A stretch of DNA of 64,000 nt from Chlorokybus atmophyticus (Eukaryota > Streptophyta > Chlorokybophyceae > Chlorokybales > Chlorokybaceae), in the NCBI GenBank assembly GCA_009103225.1, contig RHPI01002402.1:653412-717411 (forward strand), given 5' to 3'. The notes under the pieces are model-generated. The model was given only the letters and a program-made list of their open reading frames with translations, made no database searches and was not told the origin of the DNA. Below are positions 25,197-36,970 of this stretch, in pieces. Numbering within the stretch: the first letter of the stretch is position 1; the number at the start of each line of letters is the position of its first letter. The position numbers were made by a program, and so were the translations under genes.

Positions 25197-27021
25197 CTAT
25201 AGCAATGCATCAATGATGTCTTCATCCTCCAGGCCCAACTCCTCAGCAGTCTGACTCGGTTTCAACAGAGCTCCGTCAAAACTAAACCTTGAAGCTTGCA
25301 TGGCTGCACTGCTGTTGTACGCAGCAAATAGCTTGGAAAGCGGATCCGTCTGCGACATGCCACGCAGTTGTCACCCAGCGAGCTGGCTGGTCTTGCTAAA
25401 CGCACACTGTGTGCGCAATCTTCATCATAAAACAACATGCCCACCAGTCTGCTGTCAAGCTTACCGTTCGTATAGAAAACTGCCTGCTGGTCTGGTTGTC
25501 CGCGCAAACTTTGATAATGACCTTCTTGCCACTGTCCACCACAGCATGGACCACATCCTGCGAAGTGAACCCCACCTGCAAGGGCGTCTGGCCAGCTGAA
25601 AGAGGCTGGTCCCTAAATGTGTAAGCAGCCTTCCCGCCGGACCCAAACATCTTCTCGTAGGCCTCCGTGGCTTTTGCAAAATGGTCGCCCTGCACACAAG
25701 CAGACAAGGCCACAGTTGCACACAACAGATCGTACACAACATGCACTGACAAACATGGACACAACACGAGACAAACGCGAACACAATACAGGCACGTCCA
25801 TGTGTTGCTAATGAGCGTTGGTACCATTCTGATCTTGAACTTCTTGCGTCCATGGACACCATCAATTGTCATGATGACTGGTGTGGTGTCCATTGCAGAT
25901 GGCTGCAGGTCTGCTGCAGGGGCAACGCCCGCTCCGCCGCCAGACCGGGCAGGTGCGTCGCAAACCGGAACCTCTGCCAGGGTTGCTCTAAGCAACTCCG
26001 CCGCCTGCTGGTTTCGCCTTCACCCAAAAAAAACGGCAAAACATTTGCACGCAGTTGACATTACAGACACGCTGCGCACAAGGAGCACGCATGCTTAGAT
26101 CCTGACCCACGCACATGCGCACGCACGCACACAGGTAACCTGCACCAGACCTTAGCAGTTCAGCGGCTTCTGGATCCATGTAGGCAGCTGGAGCAGCTAC
26201 AGCGCCTGGGCTCGAGGAGGAGAGGCGCCGTGTTGTTGGTCGCATCCCAACAGGCCCATTCGACTCACCATTGGACACCGGATTCCTATCACTGTCGTAA
26301 GGGGTGTCATCATCATCACCCTTATTGTCATCGTCGTCTCCTCTGCGTCTTGCCTTGGAGGATACGGGAGACCTCTCGGCCTTTGGCGGCCTGCCGCGCT
26401 TCCTCTTCGCTTGCTGAACCTCCAGGGGCGGCGTCAAGCGCAGCTCTTCCGGAATAGGAGGGTCGTCGTCATCTACCAATTGCAACAAACAACACAACAC
26501 AACAGTAAACAAGTAAATTAATGAAAGAGTTGTACATGTGCTTACTCCAGTAACTTCAAGAAACTCCTTGCTGGCAGTGACGAATGGCATAGACTGTACT
26601 ACACGCAAGCAGTAAATTCTCGCACTGAAACTATACCAAGACAACACAGCAACTATACTCACACCAACTAATACTACACAACATCGTCCTGGGTCAAAGC
26701 AGCAACATCTGCTAAAGCTGTCGCGAGAGGCGTCAGGACAAATAGCCACGGAAAGTCAGCTGGCTAGCAGGAAGCTCTCTGCCGACTGTGCTCATCTGTA
26801 AGGACATGCAAGCGCTGGACGCAACTGCTCTTGTGTATACGCCATGCAATCAAGCAACAGGTTGCAGGCATGTTAAAGTGTAAGAGCTTGGCTATGTGCA
26901 TGCAGTGGCAATGAAGACGTGCTGAAACTGTAGCAAGCAGCCGCACCTCACCTTCAAACAGCTCGTTGTTGACCTCGTACTTGAAGAGGCCGAGGTCATC
27001 GTCGTCGTCATCGTCTGCCAT
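25197..27021 (-). CDS. Rad60/NIP45/Esc2-like protein with tandem SUMO-like domains
   Basis: This family uses SUMO-like domains to bind the SUMO-conjugating enzyme and supports genome stability. Exons I can place: 27021-26952 (MADDDDDDLGLFKYEVNNEL), 26472-26151, 26017-25825, 25689-25465, 25349-25197. One or more exons between 26951 and 26473 are unresolved. Exon 26472-26151 is acidic then basic, with an AT-hook KRKRGRPPKAE. The first SUMO-like domain runs from TIDGVHGRKKFKIRM through AYEKMFGSGG and FRDQPLSAGQTPLQVGFTSQ to DVVHAVV. The second runs from VIIKVCADNQTSRQF through LSKLFAAYNSS and FSFDGALLKPSQTAEELGLE to DEDIIDALL, which is the end of the protein. The gene is divergent from the isopropylmalate isomerase gene, with 485 bp between starts. 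Join phases fit for the last four exons. Confidence 0.82.
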
Positions 27022-27506
27022 GCCTCTTAAACACAGTGCCGCTACCACAGCGCTTGCGGCAAGAGTCTTGCCGCAAGACAGCACAAAGCTGCTGCTATAG
27101 ACCAGAGCACAGCACACGAGGCAGCTGCTGGCTTGCACGCAGCAGTATGCTCGGTCACAGCATGCCCGCAAGCAATGCAGGTCTTGTTGAAACTGTCAGG
27201 GTGTGGACGAGCAAACAGGCGTTCTAACACGAGTGTTTTCACAACAGCACAACCGCCTCCAAGCACAACGCCGCCGCCATGCACAACCCCGCCAGCAACA
27301 TGGCCACTCCAGCAGCGAGTGCCTTTTCTCCCGCCATTATTAGGTTTCAGCGCTGCGCCGACATTTACTCTGCCCTCGTATGCAGAAACTGTCGGCCCTA
27401 CAAGACGTTGCTGTCGGCGACCAGCAGGCGATTGACACGCACTGCGGCGGCGGCGGCGACGGTGGCGGTGGTGTAGTGGCTGGCATTGGCGGAGGTGAGG
27501 GCAGCA

Positions 27507-29089
27507 ATGGCGGCGATGGGGATGGTTGCGGGAGCGGGTGTCGTGGAGGTGTCGGCTGGCGCCACAGTTGCGTCTCGTCAGCCGAGCAAGACTGCTGTGC
27601 GGGCTGGCTTGAGGCCGGCGGCGACAGCTGTGCCGTCGTCTTCCGCGTCGCCGTCGTCGTCGTTTTCCGGCACGCAGCTGCGCATACGCACCTCTTCAGC
27701 TGATCGAGAGTGCCAAAGGCATAAGGCCGGAGCCCTCACAGTTCGCGCCGCTGCCAGGGGAACCGATGGAGAGCGCACTGTTCGAGGGCCTTGCTTTGTG
27801 GTTGACGACGTAAGCCACCAGCAATATGACATGCACTCCTGTGTGTGCATGCATGTGTGTGTGTATGTGTCGAACATGCAAAAACTTTACAACTCGTTGG
27901 CATGTCCTCAAGGTCTCAGAGCATCAGCGTCGTTCGTTGTGCCCAAACTGTTCACGCAATGTTAACGTGTAGAGCTTTGAGTTTGTGAGTAGGTTGCCTA
28001 TTTCGTGCACACGCTCGGTAAGAAGCGTATTCCCAATAAGACTTCATGTCAGCATTTGCTGTTAGGCACAAGTGCTTTGCACCACGACAGCAAGCTGGTA
28101 TGTGCATTGCGTTGGTGACCAAATGCTGCAGCTGAAGAGGAAGCTGTTCTCTTGTTTTAGAAGCTGTCCAGGGTGGCAATTCAAACTATTGCAATAGTTC
28201 TGTCTTGCAATGCATATTTAGGGCTGGCCACTGACAGCATCCTTGCCATGCAGAACATTGACACAGACCAGATCATCCCTGCAGAGTACCTGACACTGGT
28301 TCCTTCAAAGGTACACAACACACTCTTGTTAGAAGCCAGCTTACTACAGCCAAACAATGTTGCTGATGGTTGGTCGATGGCGCGCAGCCCGACGAGTACG
28401 AGAAGTTGGGTAGCTATGCCATGGCTGGCCTGCCCAAGAAGTTTGGCAGATACGTGGAGGAGGGGGAGAACAAGACCAAGTACCCCGTGATGATCGGTGG
28501 CCAGAACTTTGGGTGCGGGTCTTCACGCGAGCATGCACCCGTTGCCATGGGTGCCTCAGGTACACCTCTTGTTACTGCTCATTTTCATCATGAGCCTTGA
28601 CAAGTATCTGCATGCAGTGGCTAAGAAACTTGGTGTTTGCAGGTTGCCGGGTGGTGGTTGCAGAGTCATATGCCCGCATCTTTTTTCGAAACTGCGTGGC
28701 AACGTAAGCCTTGTGTGCGTTGCTATTCGATGCGCAGATGAACCATATCAATCCGCAAGGATGCTCTGATGTATGACGCTGACATCGCGTGCAATGCAAA
28801 CGCAGTGGCGAGCTCTATCCATACGAGACACCGATCCGTCTGTGCGATGAGATTGGGACAGGACATGAGGTTGAGGTGGACCTGAGCAGGGATGTGATGA
28901 TTAACAAGACCACTGGCAAGGAGTACCAGCTGTCACCATTGGGCGAGGTACAATCCCAAAGTGCACATTCAGGGGACTTGTCAGGAGCTGTGCGTCAACA
29001 ACATTCTCAACAACTCTCATGCGCAGGCCAAGCCGGTCATTGATGCTGGTGGCATTTTCAACTATGCGCGAGAAACAGGGATGATTTAG
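27507..29089 (+). CDS. 3-isopropylmalate dehydratase small subunit (leucine biosynthesis)
   Basis: Small subunit of the aconitase-like isomerase that interconverts 2- and 3-isopropylmalate; in plants it acts in the plastid. Exons: 27507-27809, 28254-28310, 28388-28559, 28643-28703, 28806-28947, 29027-29089; 265 residues. Residues 1-95 are Ala/Ser/Arg-rich, consistent with a transit peptide. The core starts RGPCFVVDDNIDTDQIIPAE and contains LGSYAMAGLP, the swivel-domain signature GGQNFGCGSSREHAP, VVVAESYARIFFRNC and GELYPYETPIRLC. It ends AKPVIDAGGIFNYARETGMI. All five intron phases fit. Upstream in-frame non-ATG codons extend to 27486; the ATG at 27507 is the first. It is convergent with MED7 at only about 107 bp. 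Confidence 0.95.
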
Positions 29090-29196
29090 GGGTGGCAAGC
29101 GTGCTTTTCAGCCAGTGACGTTGCACATCACACGGGAGTGGACTGGCTCAGGTCATAGACCAAACACTGTGTGCGCGCTAGAGTATCTGCTGTATG

Positions 29197-30817
29197 TTAC
29201 ATAGTCATACTAGAAGGACCAGCGGAATCTGACTCTCTACCAGACTCGAGCGACTGCAATGCGGATTGCACAATGTCCATAGCCTCTTGTGTTTGCCTGC
29301 GAATGATGAAATGCCATGCTTAGGACGCTGGCACATCATTGCTGACATGGCATGAATGAATGATGCAGCTACACACCTTCGCACATCCTGCACAGCCACT
29401 CTTCTTTGTTGTATTTGCGTCTGCAGCATGTGTACCAAAGTGGCTCGTGCCTGCAACCCCAGCCAACATGTTTGCAGCATAGTTGACACACCTTAACATA
29501 GTTGTAGTAAGTGGTGTTTGACAAGCAAAAGCTGTGCGACAGATTTCACACGGCTCTCACCTGATGCGGGCGAAGGGCGTTGAGCAAGTGGTGCATGTTT
29601 CTCAAAATGAGTCCCATGTCTTCTATCCTGCGTGCGTATTGGGATGGGTGCTCCGCCAGCACCTTGATCAGGTCTATGAAGCTGAACAGAAGGCTCCTGT
29701 TCAAGCGATGAAGCTCGCCACGAAAATCTGTCCATAAATACACATACTTCAAGCAGATGCTTTGATTGATTGCAGTCTTGCCTGCATATCTGTCACCCCT
29801 ACAATATATGCATTCAACCAAAGAGTAGTAATGAACAGCCCACACCTACAGGCTTGTCTTTGGGATACAACTGCCTCACTCCTTGCTCTTCCAAATCAGG
29901 CAGCAAGTCGCCCGTCTGAAGGGGACAAGCGTAGAGCTGAGGTCAGCAATTATGCAAGCAGTCGCATGCGTAAGCTTAAATGATGAATGAATGCATGTCC
30001 ACGGCATTGCAGGTGTTGAGGTGCCATGCCATGCTATTGGCAGAAATGCTATTCAGCATTGCTGCCAACAACCTGCACCCCGCACATGCTTGCAGTGGTT
30101 TGTTCGTTGTTGGCGAAAATGAGCGCTACACGCGCACAAAAAGCTCACGCGCAGCCTGTGTTTCGCCAATGTGTGTGTGTGCGCGCGCGCGCGCACACGC
30201 GCACGCACATGGATGTGTGACCTCATGCACTGAGGCTATGATAGCAGCGAGTAGTGTGGTAGTAATTCTATTATCTGAACTCGGCAGCCCTGATCAACCT
30301 GAATGCTGATGACTGATAGATAATGTGCAAATCCTAAGTTCAACTTGTGCATGCTGCAACTCACGCACAAGCCATGACTCGACAGACATGCTCCACAAAC
30401 TACTTATGCGACGCATTGGCATCCGAGTTGTGTCCGTACAACGAGAACAAAGCAATTTTGCAGCCACGTCTTCCTGACGCCCTGACATGCTTATAACGTA
30501 TGCTGGGCTGTGCTGGACTGTGCAGCTATGCAATAGGTCGCTACAAGCAAGCTGTGCCCCACCGTGTAGATCTGCCCGAACATCTCGTACTCGCCCTCAA
30601 TGGGCGGCGGCGGTGGGAGGGCCTCCTCGTCCTCATCCTCGTCCTCCTCCTTCCCGTCATCCCCCTCCCCCGACTCCTTGCCCTGCTCCTCAGCCGCCTT
30701 CGCCTCCTCCTCCACCTCCTCCCCCTCCTCGTGCTCGTCCTCCTCTCTGTACCCGCTGTACAGCTTGTAGTAGGGCGGCGGCGGCGGGAACGCCGCCGCC
30801 GCCTGCGCCGCTGCCAT
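29197..30817 (-). CDS. MED7: Mediator complex subunit 7
   Basis: Middle-module subunit of Mediator, which links transcription factors to RNA polymerase II. Exons: 30817-30563, 29915-29850, 29746-29561, 29450-29377, 29296-29197; 226 residues. It begins MAAAQAAAAFPPPPPYYKLY, has PPPPPIEGEYEMFGQIYTGD, LLPDLEEQGVRQLYPKD, DFRGELHRLNRSLL, then HPSQYARRIEDMGLILRNMH, LLNALRPHQ and LVHMLQTQIQQRRVAVQDV. Between the N-terminal proline motif and the PPPPPIEG motif there is a Glu/Asp-rich insert of about 45 residues, which I do not know from typical MED7. The exon at 29746 has a weak acceptor and adds a few non-conserved residues. It is divergent from PIG-F, with 121 bp between starts. Confidence 0.95.
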
Positions 30818-30938
30818 CAGCAGCCACCTCTCTAAAGCCGACTAAGCCCGACCACCACACCGACCACAACCCCAACGACGACAACCAGAGCAACAACACC
30901 CCCAACAACAGCAACAATCACTCGCTTTCAATTCCAGC

Positions 30939-33124
30939 ATGGCGCCCGCCGCCGCCGCCGCCGCGTCCTCCGCCGGCGTGACGGAGCAGCTGGTAGCTTA
31001 CTGTGTCTGCCTGGGGGCGGCCACAGCGGCGGCGGCGCTGCTGTTGCCGGGAGCTTCCCCGCTGAGACAGCCTCTGGCCACTGTCAAAGCAACGCTGGTA
31101 TGGCCAGTATGCTGTGCACTACACACTGTACGCAGATGGTAAAGGTCAGATTAGACAGTACAGCGCACGTAGTATGTTGGTTGTGTTAATTGTGCCAAGT
31201 TGCATACTTCTGCTTGGCACATCTCACACACGGCAACAACCGAGTGCATTTTGGTGCGTCTTGATGCACTTGGCTGGTGCATGCAAGCACGCGCACACAA
31301 TGCACGACGAACACCACTGTCTGGCATTGGGTGTTTGCCTGCCTTTCAAGCGTGTCAGCCTTATATAACACACATTACCTGCCGGGTTTGATTGTCAAGC
31401 ACGAAGCATGAAAAGTTTAAGTTTTGCGCGCTGTACATGTTGAGTGGCCACATCACGAATCATACGCACACGCGCTTGCTGATGACATCATGTACGCATG
31501 AAACTGGTACACAAGTTGTTACTGTCGCAATCAACACTATTCTCATTTGTGTTGTGTGCGTGTGCGTGCGTGGAGGCTACGTTGCTTCCTCTCCAGCTGC
31601 TGCTCCACTCCCTTCTGCCCGCCATGCGCCCTGCCAAAGGAACACCTGTAAGTGTGAGCTGTTGTCTTTGCAGGTTCACCTTACTGGTTGCTCTGGCCCT
31701 GGCTCAACTGATTGCTTACCACTCGTATTATCAGGGTGCCTCGTCTGTTTTGCACACATCTTCACACACCTCAACAACATGTTATCACTGGGTTGGTGTG
31801 CAGGTCTGGCAAGTTCCTGCCCGAGCAGCTGTTGGGTTTCCAGCAGGTGACTTGCTGTTGCTGTTGGTTGTTCATGCACGAGCAGAATAGTTGTATTGCC
31901 TCAACGATATGCTACTTACGGAGGCGTCACCTTACACATGCACGCGTGTGCACACACGCACAATGCGCACGCCTGCATGTACGCACGCACAGACACAAAG
32001 CTGTCCGCACTCACACGCACGCGCATGGGCACACACACAAAGCCACGTGCAATTCCTCCACAACATGTGACACGTGCACGGGCATGCACGCACGCAAACC
32101 GTCACTCTCTTACGCTTACATAGGCGCAGTTACACGCAAATCCTCACACTCTTACACAGGTGCAATCATGTGGCATCTTGTGGCTATGGCGTTTGGAGCG
32201 CCCATGACCAGGTGTGCAAGTGATTTCAATACTCCTCGTACCCACCACTGCAGCGCCTGCAACGCATAAGGCAACGAACAACTCACATGTGACCAATTTT
32301 GCAGTTCTGTAACGCAAACCTTCTACTTTGCGCTGTTGATGTCCGCGCTCACGGTAAGCACTGTTGGGTTTGGTCCACATGCAACCTCACATATGTACTT
32401 CCTATAAAGCGCGTGCTTCTACACACAAGTCCTGCTTGTGTAGGTGGCGCCTGCGGCCTGCGTGTTGGGACACGACGGTGATGCTTGGCAGCGCGTGTTT
32501 GCCCAGACGAGGTTTGTCGTTGGGGCCCAGCACTACTACTATATACTCACATAGACAAACATAATTCGTTACAAACTCCATGTTTGTACTGTATTGTATT
32601 GCAGGCCATATACTACAGCAGAGTTTGCGTGCTGCGTGCCCGCGCACGGCGCTATTGTTGGTGCATGGATCGGCGCCGTTCCCATCCCTCTCGACTGGGG
32701 CCGCTACTGGCAGGTGTGTATGTGCAACTGTGTGAGTGTACGTATGTGGTGTGCGGGGAACTCACGTCTTGGCTGAAAAACGGTTGGCTGCTGAGATGAA
32801 GAGAAGGTAGCAGGTTCACGTGTGGTACTCAGTTGTCTTGATGGGTATGCGGGTCAACTCAGCTTGACAGAAGCCTTTCAATGGTTGTACCAATTAGGGG
32901 TTACTTGTACTGGGTGCAAGCAGCTAATGTGTTATGTACTTCACAACGTGCGTGCACGTCGTCACAAGACACTATGTTGAGACACAGATAGCTTATCAAC
33001 ACTCTTCATGCAGGAGTGGCCGACCACGTGCGTTGTGGGAGCGCTCATTGGCTATGTGTTTGGGTTGTGCATAACACCGTTACTGTACTTGCTACCTACT
33101 ACGTTGAAGTTGAAACATGCATAA
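30939..33124 (+). CDS. PIGF: PIG-F, GPI ethanolamine-phosphate transferase subunit
   Basis: Multi-pass ER membrane protein that partners the PIG-O and PIG-G transferases late in GPI-anchor synthesis. Clear exons: 30939-31097 (first membrane helix), about 32160-32211 (WHLVAMAFGAPMT), 32305-32353 (TFYFALLMSALT), 32444-32511 (VLGHDGDAWQRVFAQ), 32605-32713 (GAIVGAWIGAVPIPLDWGRY) and 33014-33124 (EWPTTCVVGALIGYVFGLCI). The GAWIGAxPIPLDWxRxWQ-WP motif is diagnostic. A further exon near 31518-31649 probably encodes a second helix; exons between 31650 and 32160 are unresolved. The introns are rich in alternating purine-pyrimidine (CA/GC) tracts. Confidence 0.88.
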
Positions 33125-33690
33125 TCAGGTCAACAATTGTTGTACACATTGTGCTTAACGCATTCCCTACTATGGTGTGCGTATGTTGGTGCATTCGAGG
33201 GGGGGGGGGGGGGGCTCTGCTCATTGTTGCACAAACTCGTGAACGATGTGTATGTTCTAGGAAGTTACACACATCACCACCCATATTCGTGTAAATAGTG
33301 AGACATGAGTTTTAAAAACCTAGATCAGGAAAGTGCATGCCAATGTTAATCGTGTATGAGATAAAACAATATTAAGCAATTCTCGCGAGAATGTTCGTGC
33401 AATGAGTAACGAGACCATATATCTGTGAAACTTTTTAACACAACTTACGTACAATGTTTGCGAATTTCAATCGTTATCGTTGGCACCGTGCAATTCCACA
33501 TAACACGCCATCCCCCCATTTGACGTTATGACAGACGATGAAAAGGCTTTATGTATATTGCAATTCACTTGAGTGCTTTGTGCACATAAAAAGCCAAAAT
33601 TAACAATATATACTACAATAGTACTGCAACCCGCTCATTATGTGGTTTTTGATAGTTTTCCTAAAATATGTGGTTTTGCGCGCACGCGTT

Positions 33691-33983
33691 TCACTACACA
33701 GAAGTGAACTTGTCGCCGTAGGATTTATACGCCGGTGAGGGTTTATACTCTATGTCCAATGTTTGACGGTTGCTGAAGCAAGCTTGTCCAAAAAGCGAGC
33801 AACGGCGCTGCTGTTACTGTGCTGATGTAACATCCTCTCACTACACAAAAGCCAACGTGTCTCGCTAGGATTAATGCGCCGGTGAGGGTTTATACTATAT
33901 GCCATGCGTTTGACGGTTGTTGAAGCAAGCTTGCTTTTAAGAAACGAGCAATGGCGCTGTTATTGTTGTGTTAATGTAACATG
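33691..33983. repeat. Tandem duplication, period about 147 bp
   Basis: Copy 1 (33691-33832) and copy 2 (33838-33983) share tcactacacaaaagcc-like starts, cgccggtgagggtttatact, tttgacggttg, tgaagcaagctt, gagcaacggcgctg and the end gtaacat. They differ by scattered substitutions and small indels, so the duplication is not recent. Confidence 0.8.
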
Positions 33984-35154
33984 TATGTCTCATTAACATG
34001 CTACATAAACGCTACGTTTTCATACCGCATACTACTACCATGGCCTTGCGGCTCAGCACAGCCGAACACCTTCAGCCTTCAGATTGCAGTGACTTTGACT
34101 ACATTTTGCGTAAGGCCTATGGTTGTCGCCCTTGCAACAACGCAATTTTAGTAACGCACATAAAGGGTTTTCTCGCCTGTAATAAAAGTCGTGTTTTGTT
34201 GCACTCACTAGTTTACTTACAGCTGTACGCATGACTGTATAACTAGCCTTCTCCTCTTGCCCTCCTCCGCCTTCAGCCTCACTACTTTTGCCGCTTGGCA
34301 TGCTGCTGCTGCATGCACTATGTGCAGCACATGTTGTACAATGCAGACGCACAATGCACTGTGACGCATTGTGCATTCTGTGCCGCAAATGAACGCATGC
34401 GTGCTGCGCGTGCGTGCTGATTGTGCAAATGTGCATCGAACAGACATGCGAGTGGGACAACTGCCGAAGTCAGGTGTGTAAGGGAGAGACTTGTACAAGC
34501 ACTTGTCGGCGTGAAAGCGCACATAAAACAGTCGTGCGCGTTCTCAATGACACGTGTTAAGTTAATAATGTTTAAATGTTTAAATGTTTAAATAGATATT
34601 GTTAATATCATATTTACTTATGCGTGCATAAACAAGAGCGGTTGATGTTACTGTCTTTGAAATAACGCTTGTGCATTCTCGTTGACGCATAGTTGTATAA
34701 GTCAACAATAAAGTCGCATGAACAAAGACTTGTTCTAAAAAGCCCTATACAGAACTTTGTAACAATAGAGACTCAAAGTGTGCAAAGTGTGCAAAGTTTA
34801 TATGTTGATGGTATAATAATGTTTCCGTAAAGGCGACCTTGTTTTACATGTTGCAACATGGGTTGACGAGGTTAAATGTTATTGAAATATTATCATACTG
34901 TTGTTCCTCCTCTTGTTTACATCATCATCAAGATTGAAAAAAGGAACTTCGTTGCAAATTTTACACGGTGACTAAACAGGGACTAAGGGACAGACGAGTG
35001 CCTGACCCTATCTGACCGTACCTAACCCTGACGATTTGGGCTATAAAGGGACTGACTGGGTTGCCGGTGTATATTGTGGATAACAATCAACGGCCGATGG
35101 CCTATCATACAGTATAGTGGACTGCTGCCTGCCTGTCATGACCTGCTTGTAATA

Positions 35155-35620
35155 TATGTCGACGGCCGACCGCCGGTCGTACATCACCCGCGGCGGCGAC
35201 CGACTTGTTATGGCAATAAAGTCACCTCTCAGTCCCCTAATTTTAATAAATGATACGGAATATTTACGTAATAAATACGACCGACCGCCAGTCGTATAGC
35301 ATTTTGCGACGGCGATGTATCACAAATGGCAAGCAAGTGACTTACCACTAAATGGCAAGCAAGTAACTTACCGGTACCTACTCATCACTAACGGTACTCT
35401 AAGGTACCGTTAGTCATAACCAAGTACCTGGCAGTTAAGGACAGTTACCACAAGATTGCCGATACTCAACTGATAAGTACCGGTTAGATACCTGTTTGTT
35501 AGGCTAAGTCACCTTTGCTTCACTGATAGGTACCGGTTAGTTAGATTTATTAAGCCCCTTTTGCTTAACTGATAAATACCTGACAGGTACCTGTCCGTCT
35601 AGGTCAGTCCCTTTGTGTAA
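35155..35620. repeat. Cluster of short inverted and direct repeats
   Basis: Two diverged copies of a gaccgccggtcgta / gcggcggcga unit lie near 35160-35200 and 35278-35315. A 22-bp unit containing atggcaagcaagt and cttacc is repeated at 35325-35345 and 35351-35371. A perfect hairpin with 11-bp arms (ACTAACGGTAC, 35387-35397, and its complement 35404-35414) has a 6-base loop. Several taccggttag motifs follow to 35550. Confidence 0.65.
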
Positions 35621-36970
35621 ACGGCCGGGGACGGCCGTTATTCTCAGGTCTCTGTATCAAGATTACAGGTGGACTGAGCCACGACAGTCCAAATGAGTAT
35701 CCTCAGGTGCACGGCCGTTACCAGTATCTAATCGGCCGGCAGGGGAAACATTTTGCGACGTTAAAAGCTCACAAACGTAAAAAGTTACATTAAATAAGAA
35801 CGCCTTGATGCAAGTAGCCAAAACCCTTAACATGGATACTTTGCCGTAATGGCATGCATTGGTAGAATATCGGCAAGTGTTGCTACGGTTCGCAACGCAC
35901 TTAGCATGTTGGCAGGTCATAAGAGGTGTAAAATTGCGGTGATGGGGTGGCGGCAACAGGAGCAGCATTATATAGCGCCGAGAGGCCGAATGCAACCGAC
36001 GTGTGTGTGCATGCACGTCTGGAGGTCCCTCTATGCACAACAACGCTGCTCATCAAATGTTACAATCCGGGGTTAAGCTGTCAAAGCTAAGCGCCTGATA
36101 ATTCCAAAGTTAATCTAGACCCCATCCAATAATATGCTTTACTATTGTATGCCACATTGCACATTGCCCGTTCAATGGATGGCTCTCAAGAGATACGCAT
36201 GTGGCTGTTTTGCTCATATGCTAAACAGTTAACTAATAATCACGAAAATTGCTCTTTTATTTTTTTATAAATTACAGTACAAACCCTTAAGTTGTAAGTA
36301 CGCAACTTGACACTATGTTACACACCATGTTACGGCACAAAGTGTTGATAGTTGTGACTTTCATGTGACTATGGATATTGTTTCAAAGCCACCGTTGAGT
36401 CAGTGCAATTTGCTTAACAGAAACACTCCTTGCCACATTGCATGTCTCATTGTCCACCTTTAAACATGCAGCCGCTCGATTAAGATTCGTGCGTGCCAGC
36501 TTAGCTTTATGTACGCTGCTGCGCATCAGCCGCCGCGGCATACTGGGGATCGCATCCCACGTGCCGCGGCCGTTGGCAAATGTGCATTTGAAACAAAACC
36601 TTAAAATCAAAACGCACCACATCGCATGCAGCAGTGGCCAGCACCGTGCGCTTGCGCCGCCGCCGCCGCCGCCGTAGCAGCAGCAGGAGAACTGCCATAG
36701 CTACTGTCTAGAGTCCTCTTCTGACTCTACCCTTTCTAGAGGCATCTGTCATTGGCAGGGGTGGTGTGGGGTTTGTAGGAGCGGACTGGACCAAGGCAAG
36801 GAGGAGACACAGGGACGGGAGGCGGCAATGCGGCTGTGCAGCGGCCTCCGCTTGCTGCTGCTGCTGGCCTGATGTCAGAGCATAGCTGTGGTGGCTCTAG
36901 GTGCGGCTGGTGATAACGTCACGAGACTTCAGAAGGGGTCCCGCAACAGCAACTTTTCTTGTCGTCAGCG

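Larger units (their letters stand above)
33125..36970. other. Gene-poor, repeat-bearing interval
   Basis: No gene supported over about 3.8 kb. It holds a G-run (about 33200-33214), a tandem duplication (33691-33983), a TTTAAATG triplet (34570-34594), a cluster of short inverted and direct repeats (35155-35620), a CCG run (36655-36674), and AT-rich stretches with many stops. Confidence 0.5.

Noticed and set aside
26568-26740. Segments PFVTASKEFLEVTG and ADVAALTQDD as middle exons of the Rad60-like gene
   Set aside because: I could not find donors and acceptors that keep phase on both sides, so they were not included.
30487-30981. Plus-strand proline-rich frame across the MED7 start
   Set aside because: It is the antisense of the acidic MED7 exon and ends in the PIG-F leader.
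30178-32060. Alternating purine-pyrimidine tracts as a CRISPR-like or regulatory array
   Set aside because: They are irregular CA/GC simple repeats mostly in PIG-F introns, with no spacer-repeat structure; the host is eukaryotic.
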